Assembly: GCA_018881555.1 (NCBI GenBank)
Contig: JACAXG010000028.1
Location: forward strand, 3,677,735 to 3,741,734
DNA length: 64,000 nucleotides
Reading direction: 5' to 3'
Source of the DNA: Amblyornis subalaris
Taxonomy: Eukaryota > Chordata > Aves > Passeriformes > Ptilonorhynchidae
Of the stretch, positions 46,601-60,391 are shown piece after piece (position 1 is the first letter of the stretch; each line of letters starts with the position of its first letter). Under the pieces are notes generated by a model. It was not told the DNA's origin, did no database searches, and saw nothing but the letters and a program-made list of their open reading frames with translations. The position numbers and the translations under genes were made by a program.

Positions 46601-49600
46601 CGGCGGTGTCTGTGCAGATGCACCTTCCCTTGTGCCTCCTCTCTCACCTTCATGTGTCATGTCTTGTATCTCCTGTTTAGGGTCCAGGAGTGAAGGGGCT
46701 GGAGGAGACAGACCTGCACAAAACACCTGCCCGGGCTGAAAGGCCTCAGGCAGATCCTCTGGCGCTCAGGCCCAGTGGGGAGGACAATAAAATCCTGTGG
46801 CAGCACAATATGTGCTCGCACCTGGAAGTTCTGCCTGATGTCCCACTGGTCAGAGCGGTGGCTTTGGTGACCTGCCNGCCCCAGGGAGTCACCAGGGCAT
46901 GGCCGTGTGGGCAGGAGGTGCTGAGGGTCGAGCACAGCGCCAACACTCCCCAGCCNTGTCACTCGGGGATGGATTCCCACATCCCTTCTGCCCCTGATGC
47001 TCTCTCTGTGCTCAGGTTGCACAAGGTGATGTCACTTGGCTNTAGGCAGCTCAGTTTCCCCCCCAGACAGACACAGGACAGGTTGATTTCTGCCAGAGAA
47101 GTGGGAAGTGCATGATGCGTATGGGGACACCGTGCAGTGGCCTCTGGCCAGTTTAGTGACAGCGTACGTGAGCACCCCGTGCTGGTGGGAGGGTGTGGGG
47201 ATGGGTCAGGACAATGTGTCCTTTGTCCCCACCACACTGGGAAGGGCCATGAACCTCCTCCTCTGTGCAGTCCGGCACTGTCCTCCTCTCCGTGTTCCCA
47301 GAGCACACCAGTAGACCTACATGGACAAAGGGAGATGAGACCCAGCTGAGGACCCTGTGTGCACATTACACTTNGCTGCATCACACGTCACTCCCCTGCC
47401 TTTGGCATGCTCAGCCTGAAGAAACCCAAGTGCTTCTGCAATTCCCTCCCCGTCAGATCTCANGTGGCTGTGCCCACAGGCCCGCGGCAGATTTTGCCTC
47501 TGCATTTATTTTCCCTCATAAAACACATGCAGCGTGTGCTGAGCTGCTGATGGGCCCAGCAGTCACCTCCACACCTNTGTGGAAGAGCTGAGCAGCAGCA
47601 CTGCCTGTTTTGATAGGTCAACATCTCAGACATCCCCAGCATCACACAGCCATGATGTGCTCAATGATTCACATAATCACTGGCTGACAGTAATCAATCA
47701 ACCATTTTATGGAGGCACATCCCTGATTCCCGCTCCTCCAGGCTGCTCTGAAGAGCTGAGCTCCAGCAGTGTGCTGTGACAGGAACTTTATTCTCCATTT
47801 TATTGGGTCTCCCCTTTTAAGACACCTTGAAGAAACCNTACTCTTGGGAGTTATCCTTTTTCTTGCATCCAAAGGCTGGTTCTTCTCCTTGATGGGTCCC
47901 ATACCAGAAGGACATTAAGAACAGCAATGAGAGGCAGGAGGAGAAACCAGGTGCTGGAGCAGTAACTCCCAGGCTGGGATTAGCTGCATTTCTTCCCTTG
48001 CACAAACCCTTTGATTTTCCAATAACTTCTGCTAACAGCTGTTGTGATTTCTCAGTGGGAAGAGGGTTTGTGGTTCAGTATTTTCTCCNCTCTCAGACAG
48101 AAACTGAGGCAAAGACAGACTTCGGAGGAAAACAAGGATGTTAGCTACCCCCCAAATACATAAATAAACTGTGCAGCATCTTTGCATACAAGGAAATTAC
48201 TTGTTTGTCCAAAACAGGTTTGAGTGGGAACAATCTACTGATTTAGAGATATGGTTCACTGTGTGGCTGGTGAACCTCTGCATACTCCTTATTTATCTGA
48301 TTTTTGGTTTGTTTTTTTNCAGATCTCTTAAAGTGCTGTGTCTCTCTAGCTCCCCAGATGTGAGAAAATCATAGTTGATAAAATGTCCACCTCCCAACCA
48401 AAATTGCTGCGATGACTCAGAGCTGCAGGTGGGGCCATCCTGAACAACCACTGTCAGATAATTTTATACAAATTGCGTGTATTAAAGTGGTGCTTTTATC
48501 CTTACACAGCCCTTTAGACCAAATGTGATGGTAGAGTCTGTACTTACTGAGACTATTTTTCTAATGTGAATATCACNGAAATGGCACCCAGGAGGGATAA
48601 AGCAGAGAGAAACGTTCTCCAGATCATTTTTCTGGCAATATTTAAAGGGGTTTAGCATTGTGGGCAAGCAAACCACCCAACAGTGCTGCAGGTGAGGGGC
48701 TGCTGTAGCATCCCAGCACCTTGTCTAAGAGAATGGAAGAAAGTTGTCCAAGTTTGAACTACACAGCTCTTGTCTGTCCAAGGCTGGTGATCCAGCAAAA
48801 NCATCTTGTGGTACGAAAGGGGGAGCGATGAGTGCTCCCCACTGCACTCGTGCAGCAGATGTGCTAAAACAAGGGAAAAATAGCAGCAGCAGCAGGCTGT
48901 GAGTTGACATCAATGCTGCTTCTAATTCACCTTTTTCACGAAACTGTCACTTTTCCCACCTCTCCCATTTCAAATAATAACTTATTAATAGGAGATGTCT
49001 CCAAGAGAGCTGTTAAACCCCACTGGTAGGAGCCACATCAATGCCAGTGACCTCTTCGATGCACTGGTCTACAGGCATGGTTATATATTAGAAGACAGAG
49101 CTGGTTTACAGCCCTAGCAATGTTTCCAGGATTAGAAACCTGTACCTATGAAGGACCCAGAGTGGTCCAAAAGGAACGTCTTCCTCTGGGTCATGAGCAG
49201 ATGTGGCCTCAGCCTCTCTGAGATTGTCCTTCTTACTGACATCAACACAGTGCCACTGCTTTCCCCCTTAGTAGCAAATCTCAAGGGCTCTAGAAAGGCT
49301 TGCGGGAGCCCTGGCGATGTGCACAGTGCTATTAAAAGACTATTTATTCTTCTACCCTGGGGAGAGGAGGAGTAAGTGAGCGTGACCCTGCTTCCCCCAC
49401 GGCAGGGTGTCCCATGATGGTCCTGGGCAGCACTGAAGCCATGGCCCTGCCCTCCCACCACGTGGTGCCTCGCACTGCGGTGGCTCCTGGCACGTTTGCT
49501 CTTGCTGTACCACCCCGGCAACAATGCCAGTTCAATATTAACTCACACGTTATCTACCACTCCTCATTGCAGTGGCAGAGTGCTGGGCCTACATGCACTG

Positions 49601-52600
49601 GATACTCTCCTTGTGTTTGTGTCAGTCACCCCAGAGCACGGTGCCCTTCTGCCAACACCCCACACTCCTCAGTGCCAGGAGGGAACAGGTGGCCGAGAGC
49701 CGTGTGGGGATTCAAAAGCTGATGGTCACCATGGTTAACACAAACAGGAGGAGATCTGAACTGTGGTATCTGCCTGTAGTCACGGTAGTGTCATAGCTGT
49801 AAAAACGGGACAGTGCATCTTGGACCAACTGGGAGAANGACGACTGAGCTGATGGGGCACAGAGGATGATATTAAACCTCACGCAGAACTTCAGTTTGTA
49901 AAAGCTCCAAGAAAGACAGAGATAGAAAAATTTAAACTAGAGAGTCCTCCCTGGAGGAGAGGTGATCTTACTCCTCTCTGCTTGGTGGGACTGAACGAGG
50001 CCAAGGGGAGAGAAGTCCTGCATGAGTGCAGAGCAATGCTAGCAGGCCATCCCCAGGAGACACATGGTCTGCTGCATCTCAGGCTTTTTCATTAGCTGCT
50101 ATATTATAGTCCCAAAGGTTTTCCTTTCCTCCTCATAGCATGGGAGAAGTCATGTTGTAACACACAACAGTCTTCTGACAGACTTAGCAAACGTCAGCCC
50201 CATTAAAAACCAGGCTTTTATTCACTGACTGTCCCATCTTTAACAATTCTCTTCTTATTTTCCTCTCATCCCTCAAATGGGATCATGAGCTGTTTATTCC
50301 TGGCTCTTCCTTACAAACCTTGCTCTCAAACAAGCCTCTTGAAAGGACTAAATGGGAAAGCACCAGATGTATAACATCCTCAAAGAGCTCCAGCAGCCAG
50401 GGAAGGACCAAGGGCTGGCACCAGTTTCTGCCTTCCCTCTCACCAAGCCCAAAATCACACAGTGCTTCATGCCTGGGTATTTCTGAGGCCTCTGCAGAGC
50501 AAAAAGACCACGTTGCTCCTTTCATCCAGCAGTGCTGCTGAATGCTCCTGAAGCGTCGACAGCTGAAACCCATCTCCCTTTCACTCCTCTATAATTTCTG
50601 AGCAAGGATGGAAAATTATAAGCCACAGCCAGTGTTACCATATAAAACCAATTCTGGAAGGCATGGAGGGGGCAGTGCTGTGTGCACTCCCCACTCTCAC
50701 TCGGACACCAGCTCCTCCAAGGACAACTTCTCTTTTGCCTGTCTCTCACTGTACCAGTGAAGTTTTTTTCAGACAGTCTCACAGTGCTTCCCAGAAAGTG
50801 TCATCGAACCATTTGCAATGACCTCAATTTCTGCCGAGCCCTTTCCAAACAAGAAGTCAAGCCAGAAAAAACCAAAAAGCGTGATGTGACCCTGAAGCCA
50901 TCAGCTCTAAACATGTGACGTACAGCTCTTTCTACCACAATCCCCTTACCTCCAAGCCCACCCTATCTCACGAGGACACACGTTAGAAACAGCCCAGTGG
51001 GTGGAATCTATTTTGGAGCCAGGATCTCTGCTCAGGCAGACCCGGTGCTTGGAGCCACGTTGCTGCCCAAGGGTAGCAGTTTGGCCCATTGCTTCTGTCT
51101 CTGGTGCCTGGGTTCTGGATGTTTTTTCTGGACACGTCCTGCGTATGGACTCCGGGCAGGGATGAAGCTGTTTGGCTTGTGAGTCATTCGGCATTGTGGA
51201 CTCGCTGTCGGCAGCTGCTGGATGTGAGCCATCCCCAACGTGTTCAGGCGCAGTCCTTGAGAATCCAAGCAGGTATGGCTGGAGGCTTATCGCTCACCCA
51301 GCCTCACAGGAAGGATTTCTCTATTGCAGCTAAAGCCAAGCATTTGGCTGGTTGGATTAACCCTTGCTGGCTTCATGAAATGGGCTTCATTGAAAACGAG
51401 CATCTTTTTCTCACCTTTTAATTTCTTCCGTGGTGAAGAGACAGCTATAGATCAATGAAAGNGTCTTCATCGATCACCTTGGATGTTTTTTGCTGGACAG
51501 AGGATTGAAATACTGAATTCTTCCTCTGCCAGGGCTCCCCANGGTGGGGGATAAAACATTTCCTAATTTCCATCAGGTTATGTGNGGTTTAATCCCAGAG
51601 GATGCAGTCTCCCAGCAGATTAAGTCAGTCTCATAAACACATCTGAATATTGGCCCTCATTTATCCCAAATTTTCCATAGTTCAGCTTCTCTGATGACTC
51701 CCATTGCCCTGCTCCTCCCCTGCCCCCCACCTCTGGGGTGTTCGTACCAATCAGATGCACTTGTACATACATAAAAAATAACTCAAAATTGAAAAAGAAA
51801 AAGTTTGTATTTACAAGTTGAGCCTTGTACTGTTGGAATTAGACTCTAATTAGGTCAGTCATGTTCCCCTGGTAGGGTAAGAATGATAGTGCTGGAAAAC
51901 AGACAATTTATAAAGACCCANAAATAACTCATCCTGCTGTTTTGTAAGAAAGATGTGTTTTCTTTGCCCTGTGCTGAGGACATTGCGATCAAGGCCACTT
52001 GGGCACACTGAAAGCAGCCACACAGACTGCAGCTTTGTCCCACAGGCAAAACTGTCCTGTGCCTCAATTTCCTCCTACCAAAGGTGGGATATTTATCCTT
52101 CCCAATTTGGCAGGGCTGTGGTGAGGTCACCTGTCTTTGTCAGGCATTTTGTCACTCTTGGCATGAGGCCCCAGGCTATATTACACATGCTTTTTTTGTC
52201 AAACTTGCCTTTTAGCCCTATCTACACCTTCTGCTAAGTGCACAAAGGGCACAAACTCAGATTAGTGAGGCTCAGGGCAAAGAACAAGTCCATGATTTAG
52301 GCCCTGCTGCTTTTCTAGGGTGCATGTCATCAACATAAAGGGTGCACAGAACCCCTTGGAAGTTGCACAANGCAGGGAATTACCTTTGAATGACACTCTA
52401 AGTGTTGGTTGCTTCTTCCTCTGAACACATTTTTGTCACGCAACCGTGGTTTGTTTGCAGCTTCCTTGTTTCTCCACAGGCAGGTGCCGATTCTCTGATT
52501 CCACAAGACTTCACAGGTTTCAGCGCTGCTGACAAATTTGCCTTGTAAAACCTCGAAGAATGACTTCACACGTCAGCCTCATCTGATTTAGGATAATCCT

Positions 52601-54967
52601 AACTCGTTAACAAATGGTGATGAACATGCCAATTGCCTACTTAATGAAGGTTTCTACCAGGCTGGGAAGTCAGCGGCCACACCNCCTTGGCTTGGAGGGA
52701 CGTGNCCAGCATTTCCAAGTAAAAAAGACACCAAAGCTAAAGAACTCTTGGGGCACGGTGGAAGTGAACAAAANNCCAACAAAAACATGTGTTCACATAA
52801 AGTTCCTTTTGATTTTGTGGGAAATGCAGGTTTGAAATGAAAATAATTAGTGAGNCAAGAGGAGGAGAGGAAAAATAATAAAAACAAGAGGCAGGCTTAC
52901 AAAAAAAAAAAAGAAAAGAAAAGGAGCAAGGAGAAAAATAAATAACCTGGAGCAAAAACGCAGAGGGAAAAAGAGGGAACAAAAGAGACAAATAGCAGGA
53001 AAAGGATCAGTAATGAAAGCCCAGATTACTTGATTCAGTCAAGCCACTGCTTGTGCTGTTCAGGGCAGGGCGGGAAGCCAATCTGTTTTCTCTGGTATTG
53101 TTTAGGCTACAAATGCTGTGGCAGATTTCCCATCCACTCCCATGTTTATGTCCGTGCTCCAATCCTAGCCACAAAAACACGTGTGGGGGAAACACGTCCC
53201 GAGAAGAGTAAGGGCTGGAAGCTGGAGCATGATACACTTTGGAGCCAAATGGACTCAAAAAAGCACTTCTGCACCTTATGGCAATTTTGCAGGATAATGT
53301 CTNGTTCAGGAAATGCTGTGGCAGGAGGATTTTCATCTTCAGAATGGGTACAGTGATACCTCTGGGTTATTACAAGCTCCCAGCTGCAAAGAGCTGCCTG
53401 TATTTATACAACACTGCATTATTTATAACATCCTTTTCAGGAGCAGGAGAATATGAGTTCTTTCCTTCACAGTTTGACTGGTTTTTTTTCTTCCCTTCTC
53501 CCACTTGGAAAATATTGATTTCTCGCCCTCGTTTCTCCCACCAGAGCTGTAGCTGACCCGAGTGTGTTTAGTTTACTTCTCTAGGCCAGATGCTCAGTGG
53601 GTGAAAAGCACAACCAACCACTCTGGAATAACAAAGCTGCCCTGATTTCCCCCAGCTGGGATCTGGTCCTGCCTCCCCAACATCTGCACGTTTGTGGGAA
53701 CTGATTAATGGCTGCTACAACACTGCAGGGGAGGGGACAAATTCATAAAAAATGTTGGCCCCATGGGTTTCTGTTTCTGAGTGGATTTTGACTCTCCAGT
53801 GCTAAGGATCTGAGGAAGTTTATTGCTGCAAAATAATAAAATATTTAAGACTGATCAAATTTTGTGTGGAAACTATTTGAGAGTGTCAGTTTTGCTGAGA
53901 AGCAGCAGGGGTTGTAAGATTTCACAGTCCAGAACAAACAGTGAGGAATTTCAGTCCATGTTACATTCTCACTGTCCTGAGCTGTTAACTCGTGAGCACG
54001 CTGGCAAGGCACCCAGAAACTTCTTCAGCAACAGAAGAGTCTGGAAAAATACTTTTTTCCCTTCCACAGAATAAATGTACCAAGGACACAGATGTTTCAA
54101 AAAGGGTTCTTTTAATCAGAAGCAAGTTTGCAAAAGAAGAAGTAACTTTCTCATATAAAATAGTGGAGTGGTGAAGGTGAGGCTAACAAGAGGTGTGGAA
54201 CAAAAATCCAGGGCAAATCTCCAAGGAGACACTGAGTTAAAAGCAATGATCCGGTAACCGGAGCACACCGGGGGGAGCTCAGACACAGCGGTGGGAGGTG
54301 CTCCTGCCCCTCAGCTGACAGCAGATACCAAGTCAGAGGACGGACTCCATCCCAAGAGCNGCAAAGTGACCAGCTACAAACTCACCAGAAAATGGGGTTC
54401 TTGCACCTTTCTGCTACCTGAGAGCTCCCACNGCACTGTGACAGGTCCCAGCACGGCCCAGGGGTGTAATGACATCCAAGGGGGAGCCCTGGTGGCACTT
54501 CCCACCTGCAGAACGCCACCGTTCCGCGGTAGCGGAAATTCCCAAATCTAGAGAATTGGACACAAATGGGAAAACACCTTGATATAAAGCTCTGTAACCC
54601 CATTCCTGTCTCTGTATCCAGTGATTCAAGCCCCAAGAAAGTGCACAGTGATCAAACAGCATCGAAATAATTAATTTCCTGTCAAGTCTTGAGGCCCCAA
54701 GGCCGTTTAAAGTGGGCAAGTGGCAGCTTTGAGAAGATAAAATTCTGAGTCAGAGCCTGAATCTCAAGTGCTAATGGTACTTCACTCCTTGTTCAAACTT
54801 ATCTCACCTGTCCCGTGTGTCATGTGTGTGCTTATCCATTGTGGCTCTCTATGATCAGGCACGGCAAACTTTACACCTGCACAAAGTGTAGGCCAGCTTT
54901 CTTTGTCTGGGAGGGCTGGGGGGAAGGGGGAGAGAAGGAATACAGAAACACAAAGAACAGAAGGGAC
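46601..54967. other. Intergenic between CYP3A and SDK1, no gene recognised
   Basis: No splice-consistent exon or RNA gene found on either strand. There is an A-rich, low-complexity purine stretch at about 52840-53000. Longest frames (for example 49132-49524, minus) show no recognisable domain. Confidence 0.45.
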
Positions 54968-55106
54968 TGGAAGTGTCCAAGGCCAGGTTGGATGGGGCTC
55001 AGAGCAACCTGGTCTAGTGGAAGATGTCCCTGCCCATGGCAGGGGGGTTCAAACAAGATGATCTTTAAGGTCCCTTCCAACCCAAACCATTCTGGGATTC
55101 TGTGAC
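54968..55106 (+). mobile_element. CR1-type LINE, 5'-truncated 3' end
   Basis: Sense-strand CR1 terminus: CCAAGGCCAGGTTGGATGGG, AACCTGGTCTAGTGGAAGAT, CCTGCCCATGGCAGGGGG, GATGATCTTTAAGGTCCC, ending CATTCTGGGATTCTGTGAC. Better preserved than the other two copies, so probably younger. Confidence 0.92.
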
Positions 55107-58100
55107 TTGTCAGGGGGAGCCATTTCAGGCCCATGCCAGGCCCAACACGTTCAGTCTTGGGGAAAACGTGCTACTAAATCAAGGGTGGTTTCCACAAGGA
55201 GGTTTCAATAGGTATTGTACAACCACATCATCACACGTGGCTTTGTTTGAACACCACACCAACACACTTTTCCCTACCTCCAGTAACCTTGTAACCTCCA
55301 GGAACGCCGTGATGGTGTGCGGATTCCACACGTGCTGGCAAAAGCCGATAAAAACAACCTAAGGAATGTGACTGAACTGGCAGGAACTCCAGGCTGAGNG
55401 AAGCTGTCTGCAGTACAACCTCCCGTGTCCCAGTCGTTCTGCGATGGCTCTTCCTCTCCAAACATCACCCTCCTTGTGTGCGCTCTTCTGGCTGCTACTG
55501 ATACAGGAGATCAGTACAGACAGGAGGTCTTGGCATCATGGTCAGTCTTACACATCACAGGTTTCTAGACTTCAAGATTTCTAATGACTCTGCCAGAGGT
55601 TATCTTTCTTATGTGGTGGTTTGCTTTCTTTTTAAGTTTCCCGATAAATTCCTTTTCTAAAAGGATTTTTTTTCAAACAAGTTGCCCTGTTTATCTGAAA
55701 GCAGTGAGTGGGAGAAGACACCAGTGCTCTGTATGCATAAAGATATCTCTCTCCTCCCTTTNTGTAAAGTAGATTAGATAATCTTTGGATGACCCAATGG
55801 ATTTCTTGAGGGAAGCAATGACAAGGATAATAAATGTATCCCATGTCAAGACAGGCTTGGATATTTAGTCTAAACAATTCTTACAGCAGCTTCTGGCAGA
55901 GACCTGGGCATAAGGAGGAAAAATGAGATCTTGGCCCATCTGCAAAACATCACTGGCTTTAACACTCAAAATGAAGAGGGAAAAAAAATCCTTGTGGGTA
56001 ATGGATTAGTTTCTTTTTTGTATGTTTTTCTTTCTTCTCTCCAGTCATGCCAACTGCTCCCAAAAGTGGCATCGCCGGCCAAAGTGTGATTCCTTTAGTA
56101 AATGCTGATGAAACCCTTTGTGTTCTCACCTCTCCCTGCCCTCCCCATGAAGGCATTCCACATGAGTGACTCCCAGGGCAGGGAGTAAAAGGCTGTCACT
56201 GATGAAAGCAAGGCAGTGCCCTGTCCTGTCCCCTGTCACCACTGCCACTTGTACCTGTGCAGCACTGGCCCCGNCCAGTCAGCGGAGCATTAAAAGGCGA
56301 GAATGGCAAACACTCCGTCCAAGGGTGTGGGCCGTGGTGGGGACACGCCCCATGTGATGCAGACTTTTGGGGGATAAAATGCTTCACCTGGAGTGGGCTG
56401 GAACAGCACAGCTCCTTCACGTGTGTGCACCTTTGCATGTGATTTATGACAGGGACAGCCTGAGGTGTGGTGCCAGGAGCATCACTGACAGTGGGTGGCT
56501 GGTGTCACCTCAGCCCTGGGAGGNGGTGAGGACTTGGGCACTTTTTCCCTGCAAGAAATGGGATATTGTTATGGGTAGTGCATGAAAAACAAGCTNCTAT
56601 TAAACTGTTCCCAGAAATGTCTCCCTTGGTCATTTCATGATGCTGCTTTTATTTTTTAGTAACAGTCACCAAGAGACCTGAGAAACAGGGGAAGGGAAAT
56701 AAATAAATAAAAATAAAATATCTTAAGAAGGCGTTTTAAACATAAGCCTTCATTTTTCAAGACTATTCTAAGCAGGAAGATGGAAATGGGAGTGGATTCG
56801 ATGGGTGAAGTTACTGTAACATGATGTTTGAAAGTTGTATTTCAAGGCTGCAATTCCCAAAGATTACAGCAGTGAAATAGAGCTTTCTTCCTAACTGATG
56901 GAGTATTTCCTTCCAGATAAAACAATTTACCTGATANGTGAAGTAAATAAAACCTATCTATTAACCATATTTTACAAGTTCAGTGTGTTAGCAAGGAGGC
57001 AGAGACATCACACATGGAGCTACACAGGATCCTGCACAGCAGAACACATCCTGTGCTCAGCTGAGGGCTGAGCAGGGCCCTGCACCTCCCCACTCTGCAA
57101 CTGCCTGTCAAAAATAAACCCACGTGTCACAAGAGCCAACTCCTGAGCACAACACAACCAAGAGTGACAACAGCGTGGACGAGAATGGAACAGAAATACC
57201 TTTGTTGGGATCAACAGGTCCTAAAGGAATCACACCTAACCTGTTATTTCTGCAGCAGTCAGAAGAAAAGAGCCACACAGCCAACTCAGCAGGTCCTCNG
57301 CAAGCTCAGGCTTTTTAGTTGCAGTTGGTTCTGAGAAAAAAGGAACAGTCTCTTCTCCTCGCTTTGTACGGATCGTGCTGCTCCCCACGCTGCCCTTCAG
57401 TGGAGCAGTGGCCACAAAGTCCATTTCCTTTATTCCCCATGGTTTTCTTGTTTTTTTTTTTTTACTCAATGTGGTATCAGATGAGCCCCAGGGAGTAACT
57501 GCACCTTACACCAATTGAGATCTGGCAATATTCAGGAGATATGGAGTTACTCACACTATGCCTTCCTTTGGAGCAAAGTCGTCGGTGTTGCATCTGCTTC
57601 CTACTAATCTACATCCCTAAGTCCTCAGTGGTCCTTGAAGGGCTCCTCCTGCAGCACTACCTCTTACACCTGCTGGGTAAGCGCCATTAGAATTCCAAGA
57701 GCAATTGCATTGCTATGTCAAATGCATAAAAACAATATGTTTAAAATATGTAATCTGATGCAGGAAATAACAAAGGAAAAGGAAAGCAAATCAGAAAGTC
57801 ACGTAGATAATTTTGTCTAAGAAACAAAAAACTCAGACTGAAAACAAATTTTGGCAGTTCAGTAATTAAAGCAAAGTCCATATGGCTTAAGAGAACAGTC
57901 AAAGTGCACAGAAGGCAGTGGGTTTTTTGTTTGCTTTGCATTCCTCTTCACAGCACACTCCAAGTCATCCTCTTTGGAGCCCCTTCTCCATCCCACACAC
58001 ATCCTACCCAGGTGCAGAGAGGGGGATGACTCACAGGGATTTGGCTCAGCCGTGCCTTTGCGTATCCCTTGCCATCTAATGAGCTGCGGATCATTATCCC

Positions 58101-60115
58101 AAACTCAAAAGCCCTTAAACACACCCACTGGAGTTTTTGGTTTTGAACTTTTTCTTCCTGGAACCTTTGGAGAGGAACAGCAATCCAGTGCCAAAGCTAT
58201 GCAGAATCTGCAAGCACCGAGAGCAGCAGTGCTCGGAGGCAGCGCCAAAGAGTAAAAGCAGTTCTGAGATCGTTTGCCCTGTCCAAGAGGCACTGAAAGG
58301 TGACAGCAAGGCTGAGCTGGCCCTTGGACCTCGACTGTTTTGGTGAGGTGCCACCAGGATTCTCCTAACCAGCCCCTCTGGGCAGGCTGCTTTCAACAAC
58401 CTGCCTTGAAGACACCACCACCCCCTGCCACAGCTGTTCCACATCCCTGGAGAGCACAGGGACAGTTGTCAATAGTAACAATGCCCACATGTGCCCTGAC
58501 AGGACACTAGCAAGCACCAATTTTCCTGGCTGATCCACCTGGAAGGAAATGCCAGATGCTGGAGTGGCAAGGACTCTCCTACTTCCATATTCACCTTTCA
58601 AAGTGTTATGATAAAAATTCTGGTGACTCAGGACTGTTGCTATGTCCAAGGGCTGGACTTGGATTCTTTCAACACCTGACAACTTCCTTGTGAATAAACA
58701 ACTTGCTGTTAAACATGACAGACTCAGAAAAGAGATAGAAAAGAAGAAAACAAAAAGTGAGCTGTACAAAAGGATGGAAAAGAAACTAAAAATCTCCTCT
58801 CTTCTTTCCAAAGGCCGTAGTTTCAAGGGCACAAAGCAGGCTGTAAACGTGCACAAGGTAATTCGTGACCCTAATGCCTGAAAAACCTCGTTAGCTTTAT
58901 TTGGAGACACTTTTTGCTTTTCCCAGTTCTGAAGCTGAAGAATCGATAAAAGGCACCTGTGGACACTAAAACTCACCCAGTCTGTGTGGTGTGTCTTGGT
59001 ACTAAAAAAATGAAATCAAACAAACCTTGCCACTGTGTGCTTTTTTACTGACCAGTAAACAGGACTGCAGAGTCTGGGTGAGAAAGGATGCTCAACTTCT
59101 GTTCGCAGGGCAGGATGACNGTGATGAACAAAACCCTCATCAATGAGTAGACTCTCCAAGTTGTCACTGCAATTTTAATAGAAAAGTTCCTCTGGCTTGC
59201 TGGGTTGTGTCCTTTGACTTTTGAAAAATAATTGATTCAATGGTACACACAGTCCACAAGGGATGATCAGAGCCACACCAAAAATAAACTGACCTTGCAT
59301 CTGAATTCTGCCCACTTGCTTCATTCACCACTACAAAGCTCTTTTGAGCCATCTCCTCTTCCAAAGGCCCTGGAGTTGGAATATTAAAAGAATGCAGCAG
59401 GTCCCATTTGAAGAAGAAAAGCAGGTCAGTAATTCAGTATAAATACACCAGTAGTGAGCCTAGAGCAGACACAGTGACATATCTGAGCCTGCGTTGATCA
59501 GCCAGTGCTCCTAATGTGGGGAGCAGTGAGGAGGAGAGAGGAGGTGTCTGCTTTTCACCTAATATTGTGTCTCTTTTCTGTGTTTTTCTACCTGACCTTG
59601 ATGACAGAGGAAAATTAAAAAAAAAAAAAGGAAAAAAAAAAAGAGTAGAGAAAAAGGAAGAAAAAGGAGCCTGGGAGGTTTTATGTTTTCTCTTCAAATC
59701 ACATCACAAAGTCACTCATTGCGTCTAGGGAATTCACCTGCTTGTTTGGGAGCGGTGGGACAGAAGGAGGGGAGAGAAAGAAAGAGGGAAGGAGAAGGGC
59801 GTGGGAGCTGCTTCCTGAAGCAGTGTTACAAAAAGCGGTTAAAAAACCCCTACTATTCACAAGTGGTTAAAATCATCACTGTTCAGAATTCCTTTTTTTT
59901 CCTTTTTTTTTTCTTAAACAAAGGTTCAGCTAGTTCAGCTCCGTGTTTTTATAGAGTTGATTGTCTTCAGGGAAAAAAAAAAAAAAAAAACCAACCCGAA
60001 ACCAACCCAGCCTCACGTGCGTTCCCATCCGTTTGTACCCTGATCGAGAGGCTCCCCACAGCTCAGCGCCCCGGCCACGCACGCACGGTCCCTGCGACCG
60101 TCCCGCCGTGTCCCC
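55107..60115 (-). other. SDK1 downstream region; right part probably 3' UTR
   Basis: No coding exon recognised. Homopolymer-rich tracts lie at 59610-59645 and 59973-59990 (18 A). On the minus strand, ATTAAA at 59179-59174 and AATAAA at 58901-58896 are candidate SDK1 polyadenylation signals, about 0.9 and 1.2 kb after the stop. A 79-codon Lys-rich plus-strand frame at 58642-58881 is noted among the findings. Confidence 0.4.
59973..59990. repeat. Poly-A tract (18 bases)
   Basis: Uninterrupted A run (poly-T on the SDK1 strand) about 130 bp after the SDK1 stop codon. Confidence 0.85.
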
Positions 60116-60391
60116 TCACACGAAGGAGGAGAAGCCTGTCACTGGAGTCCGGGAGCCGGGCGCGGGCTGTCCCGTCGGGGTGTACACCCCTCCTGAGCTC
60201 TGTGTCGTGATGACAGTCTGGAAATAGGGCTCTGTCTCGCTGGCCGTGCACTCCTCGTATCTGTAGGACGCCGGGTGCTGCTTCACCCCTTTCTGCTGCC
60301 GCTTCCACGAGTTGTAGTAGGTGGGGTCGCTCATGTAGTGGTTCACAAAGGAGTGCTTGGGCAACTCGTCTTCGTAATCTGAGTCAGTGAC
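60116..60391 (-). CDS. SDK1: Sidekick-1, last coding exon (cytoplasmic C-terminus)
   Basis: 276 bp, 91 residues plus TGA (60118-60116), after a tgcag acceptor. SDK1 is a single-pass immunoglobulin/fibronectin-III adhesion protein of retinal and other synapses; this exon is the end of its cytoplasmic tail. Seen here: TDSDYEDELPKHSFVNHYM, DPTYYNSWKRQQKG, then an ITTQSSGGVYTPTG segment and the terminal GFSSFV, a C-terminal PDZ ligand shared by sidekicks. The HSFVNHYMSDPTYYNSWKR block occurs in both SDK1 and SDK2; the DELPKHS and TTQSSGGVYTP wording and the CYP3A neighbour favour SDK1. The preceding exon was not found in the 3.6 kb upstream, so it lies beyond the window. The gene is read towards the CYP3A pair. 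Confidence 0.92.
   Translation of the reverse strand, partial: VTDSDYEDELPKHSFVNHYMSDPTYYNSWKRQQKGVKQHPASYRYEECTASETEPYFQTVITTQSSGGVYTPTGQPAPGSRTPVTGFSSFV

Noticed and set aside
49132..49524. 130-codon minus-strand frame
   Set aside because: No recognisable protein features or splice context; likely chance.
58365..58976. Longest continuous open frame (203 codons, minus strand)
   Set aside because: It starts with GTG rather than ATG, has hydrophobic low-complexity stretches opposite an A-rich strand, lies in the presumed SDK1 3' UTR, and matches no family I know.
46601..60115. Additional P450 exons or a third CYP3A copy
   Set aside because: I looked for the helix-C, I-helix, ExxR and heme-loop signatures on both strands and found none outside the two described genes.
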